Virus record (IMG/VR): IMGVR_UViG_3300031707_000239
Coordinates: 1-20,205 of that record
Strand: one strand, 5' to 3'
DNA from: a virus
Length of the DNA: 20,205 nt
Below are positions 19,341 to 20,205 of the stretch, one piece after another. A program made the translations under genes and the position numbers. The stretch's first letter is position 1. Each line of letters opens with the position of its first letter. The notes beneath the pieces are model-generated. The model was not told where the DNA came from, did no database searches, and worked only from the letters and a program-made list of their open reading frames with translations.

Positions 19341-19799
19341 ATGCCACTCATCTACAAGCACAGTGTGCTGGATGCTGAGGTGACGAGGCTGGATGTGGAG
19401 ACCACCCTCGCCGATGGGCAGAGTATTCAGTGGGGGTTGGCGATCCCGTTCGGGCTGGCAGCAGAGATCCAGGACATGATCGGGACCGCGACGGTGAACC
19501 AGGCGGCTGGGGAGATCCGGGTCCAGGCGAAGCTCGGGAGCATCCTGAAGAAGCTACTGGCCGCGGGCGGGCATACCTGGGACGTGGTGACCGAGGCCGG
19601 GGATCCGATGCCCTACAGCCAGGAGCGGGCGATGCGGATCATCGAGCATCACCCGCACATCGGGTTCGAGATCACGCAAGCAGTGCTGGAGCACGTGCTG
19701 TCAAAAAAGCAGATCCCGAGCGGCTCGCCTTCGCCCGGCGAGTCGTTCGGGGAGAGCATCGAGGGCCCGTTCCCATCAGCGTCCGACTCTACTCCCTGA
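19341..19799 (+). CDS. Tail assembly chaperone G (0-frame product)
   Basis: The 152-residue protein has a beta N-terminus (SVLDAEVTRLDVETTLADG) and a helical body (LGSILKKLLAAGGHTWDVV, ERAMRIIEHHPHIGFEI). It sits directly between the tail tube gene and the tape measure gene, the place of lambda G-type chaperones, which bind tape measure during tail assembly. The zero-frame C-terminus after residue 123 (SGSPSPGESFGE) is low-complexity. A -1 slippery heptamer at 19703 produces a longer GT form. ATG 19341 has GAGAAAGG upstream. Confidence 0.78.
   Translation: MPLIYKHSVLDAEVTRLDVETTLADGQSIQWGLAIPFGLAAEIQDMIGTATVNQAAGEIRVQAKLGSILKKLLAAGGHTWDVVTEAGDPMPYSQERAMRIIEHHPHIGFEITQAVLEHVLSKKQIPSGSPSPGESFGESIEGPFPSASDSTP
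19703..19742 (+). promoter_or_regulatory. -1 ribosomal frameshift site with downstream hairpin
   Basis: A_AAA_AAG (19703-19709) is in exact zero-frame register of the chaperone gene (codons AAA 19704, AAG 19707). The -1 frame stays open to 19924. A short stem CTCGCC (19724-19729)/GGCGAG (19737-19742) follows and may stimulate slippage. Confidence 0.78.
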
Positions 19800-19924
19800 T
19801 GCGGGCTCTGCCGGGGTACACGGCGAGTGAGCTGCTCGCGGAGCCGTTCGAGTGGGTGGTGGAGTGGGAGCTGCTGATCGAGGCCGAGGCGGAGGCGATG
19901 GAGGAGCGGCTGCGGCGGGAGTAG
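19709..19924 (+). CDS. Tail assembly chaperone T extension (-1 frame, GT fusion)
   Basis: After the slip at 19703-19709 translation continues in the -1 frame for 71 residues to TAG 19924, giving a 194-residue GT fusion with the first 123 residues of the G protein. The extension includes RLYSLMRALPGYTASELLAE, FEWVVEWELL and a charged helix EAEAEAMEERLRRE, which is far more protein-like than the zero-frame tail. It has no strong independent start, consistent with expression only by frameshifting. Tape measure chaperone function is inferred from lambda G/GT. Confidence 0.72.
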   Translation, partial: ADPERLAFARRVVRGEHRGPVPISVRLYSLMRALPGYTASELLAEPFEWVVEWELLIEAEAEAMEERLRRE

Positions 19925-19942
19925 GGGCAGAGGCATGGACAC

Positions 19943-19968
19943 GGCGCGGCACAAGTCCGCGCCCTACA
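19943..19968. repeat. Stem-loop repeat, CACRAGT-loop family
   Basis: GGCGCGG (19943-19949), CACAAGT, CCGCGCC (19957-19963), CTACA. It lies between the chaperone and tape measure genes. Confidence 0.88.
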
Positions 19969-19993
19969 CGGGACCGGGCTGGAGGTGGTGGTG

Positions 19994-20205
19994 GTGGCGG
20001 GCGACATGACGGTGAAGATCGAGATCACGGCCGACGACCAGGCCACCTCGACGATTGAGGGGGCGGCGGCGAAGGCGAGCGGGGCGTTCGATCAGCTCAC
20101 CGATAAGGCCAGCAAGTTCAGCCAGAGTTGTCGGCAGATCGGGAAGACGATGGCCATTGCGGGGGGGGCGATGGTCGGGTCGATCACGGGCGCTACCGCC
20201 GTCGC
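19994..20205 (+). CDS. Tape measure protein, 3'-partial
   Basis: The first 70 codons of a gene run off the window. The sequence TVKIEITADDQATSTIEGAA, then FDQLTDKASKFSQSC and a hydrophobic GKTMAIAGGAMVGSITGATA is a typical tape measure N-terminus, in the expected place after the GT chaperones. GTG 19994 is placed 8 nt after GGAGG (19981-19985); several in-frame GTG codons and ATG 20006 are alternatives. The protein sets tail length and probably assists DNA entry. Confidence 0.78.
   Translation, partial: MAGDMTVKIEITADDQATSTIEGAAAKASGAFDQLTDKASKFSQSCRQIGKTMAIAGGAMVGSITGATAV

Noticed and set aside
38-19968. Scattered palindromic repeats considered as a CRISPR array or crRNA source
   Set aside because: Copies belong to several different families, are kilobases apart, are not regularly spaced and often lie inside genes; no unit of repeat-spacer-repeat is present.

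Overview
The window is a contiguous stretch of a high-GC, tailed (siphovirus-like) phage or prophage genome. Every gene lies on the + strand, and most neighbours are translationally coupled through ATGA, GTGA or TGATG stop/start overlaps. The host cannot be named from the sequence. Two clues point to a large-genome environmental bacterium (a Chloroflexota- or Armatimonadota-like lineage is a guess): the stem-loop repeats, and strong Shine-Dalgarno sites such as AGGAGGTGAT.

Region 1 (1-1779) is the end of a replication/recombination module: a partial gene, a DnaC/IstB-type helicase loader, a RusA-family resolvase and a small zinc-finger protein. Region 2 (1766-6003) is the most unusual part. 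It looks like a phage-borne type IV (IV-B-like) CRISPR effector operon in the order csf1 - csf2 (Cas7) - small HTH protein - cysH-like PP-loop protein - csf3 (Cas5). No CRISPR array, Cas6, DinG or adaptation gene is visible. Csf2 carries a large helical insertion that may be a built-in small subunit. Csf3 carries an extra N-terminal domain, with an in-frame internal ribosome binding site near the junction. Region 3 (6005-6772) is a sigma-H-like sigma factor whose 3' end overlaps a 31-residue basic ORF with a near-perfect Shine-Dalgarno.

Region 4 (6783-20205) is the late module in classical order: small and large terminase, a Com-like zinc ribbon, a hairpin terminator, portal fused to a Mu-F-like head protein, a small beta protein, a zinc ribbon, a maturation protease/scaffold, the HK97-fold major capsid protein, two tandem paralogous 140-residue probable decoration proteins, head-tail connectors, HK97 gp10-like and tail-completion proteins, a probable tail tube protein, tail assembly chaperones G/GT with an A_AAA_AAG -1 frameshift signal, and the start of the tape measure gene.

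Superimposed on regions 1 and 4 are about sixteen copies of at least six families of short stem-loop repeats. Their arms covary while loops or tails are conserved. Some lie between genes. Others sit in frame inside genes as short linker peptides. None was seen in the resolvase-to-sigma stretch that contains the type IV operon. No stretch longer than 300 bases lacks a gene.
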